NCBI GenBank assembly: GCA_028023455.1
Contig: JAQFVV010000001.1
Coordinates: 21,647,401-21,711,400, forward strand
DNA from: Epiperipatus broadwayi
Taxonomy: Eukaryota; Onychophora; Udeonychophora; Euonychophora; Peripatidae
Length of the DNA: 64,000 nucleotides
Direction of reading: 5' to 3'
Below are positions 61,851 through 64,000 of the stretch, piece by piece (positions within the stretch are counted from its first letter, which is position 1; each line of letters starts with the position of its first letter). The notes below the pieces were generated by a model that saw nothing but the letters and a program-made list of their open reading frames with translations, was not told where the DNA came from and did not search any database. A program made the position numbers and the translations under genes.

Positions 61851-64000
61851 TGTATTGTTTAATTTTATCGTTATATGAACTTGCATATGAAGTTCAAAAG
61901 TTATATTTATTAAATTTAAATTAATAGGGGTTGAATAAAATATTTATTCAAGAGAATAGCGCTCGCGGAAAAGCTTAAAAGTACTAAATGAATTCATGAG
62001 ATATATCAATCTTTGTGAGATGTTTTGTGAGTCTTTCCAGATTTATATTCCTATGCCAATATTACTTATATTATATTACACATGTTTATTTTAAGCAAGA
62101 TAATTAGTACATTAGTTGTCCTGATTAGTGTAACATTTTATTATGCAAGAACCCACATTTGCTAAAGTGTTAGTGTTTTCTGAATAGTCAGAAGAACTGA
62201 GGAGGATGATTTTGCACTTTAATGTGAAGTAAATAATAATGTTGTTTTATAATGTTAAAGGGCTTTAATCTGTGCTGGTGGTTAATCTGCAGATTATTTT
62301 AATTGCCATTTTTGTATTTTACACACATTCCTGCGCCGGTGGTTAATCCGCAGAATTGTGTGATTATACGTATTACATTATGTTGGTGTTTAAATACACA
62401 AAACGTTTAGTATTATTTAATTCCTACGTGTAGATGAATACATCCACAGGAATATGTTTGCTTCACAGATATAAGTTGGGCAAAGTATTTTAGTTAATCT
62501 GCTGAATCATCTTCTTCATTTGTAAGCATAATTTATCGGTTAGATTATTAAATGGTAGCAGGACATTCTATTCAAGTACTTCATAATAATTAACTGTTGG
62601 TTGATTATTATTTACCGGAATGTAAGTTTACATTTTCACTTTAATTAATGATTACATTATAGCTAAATCATACAGACATCATATTATTTATTATATTATT
62701 ATAGGTGTACAGTAGGGAGTTATTGAATCTGGAAATGACGTTCAATATTTCATGAGTTTGATGCTGAATTTCGTATAATCTCATCAATATTCATTATATT
62801 AGATTGAAATAAGGTATGATTAGATTTTAAATACTGTACCTATGGGATGTATTGAGGAAAGTCGATTGAATTATAATTTATTTATTTAATTTGTTTATTT
62901 ATGTTTTATTTAGAATATTGAAATTAATTACTTATTGTTCATAAATTTGTAAATAAAAGTTGATTTATAATTAAACTTACTGTGCCGTTGCTATATGTCA
63001 TTCATAACATCAGAAATCATAAACTTTGGATAGAGCATACATTGAAGAGCATACATTGAATTACATATTATCGTCAACATGATATAAGAGTTTATAAATA
63101 TTTTTGAGAAAACATTAAGATGCTTTTCGTCTTTGGTAGTTTATGATTGGTAAGGTACAATAAAATCCCATTTACCTTTTCCATCATTGTGGCTTTGCGT
63201 AGTTGATTCTAGTATAAAATTATAAATGAATTATTAAACTTGTAAACAGATTTACCAAATAATGACATGATTAAATATATTTACTTAATGTTTTTAAATT
63301 GTCATTTGTCAGTATAATAAGAGTCTCAGTAATATGATAAACTATAAAATCAGAACCCAAGTATTTATGTTTATTTATTGCAAAGCTTTACCTGGACTAG
63401 CATTCGTATTAAAAATCATATAGATGGTTTAAAATTTCATAATCTTATGTAATTCCACAAATTATGCCATCTTGTATATGGTCGGCCATAGGGTCGCATA
63501 CCATAAAAAAATCGCAAATTAAGGTTTAAAAGTAGTAACATTGCACTTATAATTTGTTTAATGTGTTTTATAATAATGCTATGATAGATCTTCGCAGTAT
63601 ACCCTGGCTGCGATTAAACTAAATTGTAAAAAGTTTATGTTAGATCATTAGTTTGGTCTGTAGTTGTGGTCTTTGGTGTAAAATAGATAGCATGATATGC
63701 TTTTGGATACAGCTCTTAATAGCTGACAATGTACAGCAGGAATTGATTAGTGATCGAAGTTACAATTCCTAGTACACTTATATTACGTAATTGGGACCAC
63801 ACAATTTGCGGTTGCAATTTTTAGTGCCGCAACGTGTTCATACACGATAGGTAGTTGAGAGGGCAATGGCCTTCGATGGCCATTAGCTGGACATCAAGAT
63901 TTACGGTTACAATATATATATATATAATCACATTTATATCATAATTATACATGTGTGTTTAAAAAAGGTTAATAATGAATAAATATATTACATTTTTATC
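61851..64000. other. Unrecognised, somewhat less AT-rich DNA
   Basis: No open frame of note. At 62268-62357 there is a diverged direct repeat (GCTGGTGGTTAATCTGCAGA and GCCGGTGGTTAATCCGCAGA). Near 63790-63900 the sequence is CpG-richer and holds ATGGCCTTCGATGGCCAT, a short near-palindrome. No gene is assigned. Confidence 0.4.

Overview
The window looks like intergenic or intronic DNA from an AT-rich metazoan genome, about three-quarters A+T by eye. There are no prokaryotic operons, no rRNA and no intact tRNA. What can be recognised is mostly eukaryotic mobile DNA: non-LTR retrotransposons (LINEs) at several stages of decay, tRNA-derived SINE-like units, a dead hAT-type transposase, many fold-back (inverted-repeat) elements, and long TA, AAT/AGT and TA-TG microsatellites. 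The species cannot be fixed from the sequence. An invertebrate such as a cephalopod or cnidarian would fit, but that is a guess.

Layout. 0-11 kb: AT-rich DNA with a nested inverted repeat (1.1-1.8 kb), the eroded 3' end of an RTE-like LINE on the minus strand (2.0-2.4 kb), a degenerate GATA/GACA tract (3.9-4.2 kb), two hairpin elements (6.5 and 7.9 kb) and TA tracts. 11-21 kb: an LTR- or promoter-like island, a possible gag relic, and microsatellites. 21-24 kb: two fold-back elements and a second RTE-like LINE fossil on the minus strand. 27-29 kb: a hAT-family transposase fossil on the plus strand, bracketed by two tRNA-derived units in inverted orientation. 31.7-32.0 kb: one copy of an interspersed repeat, here called family E.

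34.7-42.7 kb is the most informative part. It has two closely related RTE/BovB-type LINE copies on the minus strand. One is 5'-truncated (34.7-36.3 kb). The other is nearly full length (39.4-42.7 kb), with a single 991-codon endonuclease/reverse transcriptase frame broken only by two stop codons. Between them (36.8-39.0 kb) is the only place with possible host coding sequence: a TATA box and three short exon-like frames on the plus strand whose splice phases agree, plus one exon-like frame on the minus strand. I do not recognise the protein.

45.8-48.3 kb: a third RTE-like fossil on the minus strand runs into a palindrome of about 1.2 kb. 50.7-51.1 kb: a 400-bp AAT/AGT microsatellite. 53.8 kb: a SINE relic. 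54.5-56.5 kb: an eroded LINE of a different clade on the plus strand, with endonuclease and reverse transcriptase remnants. 57.5-58.8 kb: family E as two direct units and one inverted unit, forming a long palindrome. 59.1-64 kb: a 140-bp TA tract, minor repeats and unrecognised DNA.

No gene set here works together as a pathway. The biology is that of transposon insertion, inverted duplication and decay. All calls were made by eye from translation and repeat matching, so boundaries are approximate.
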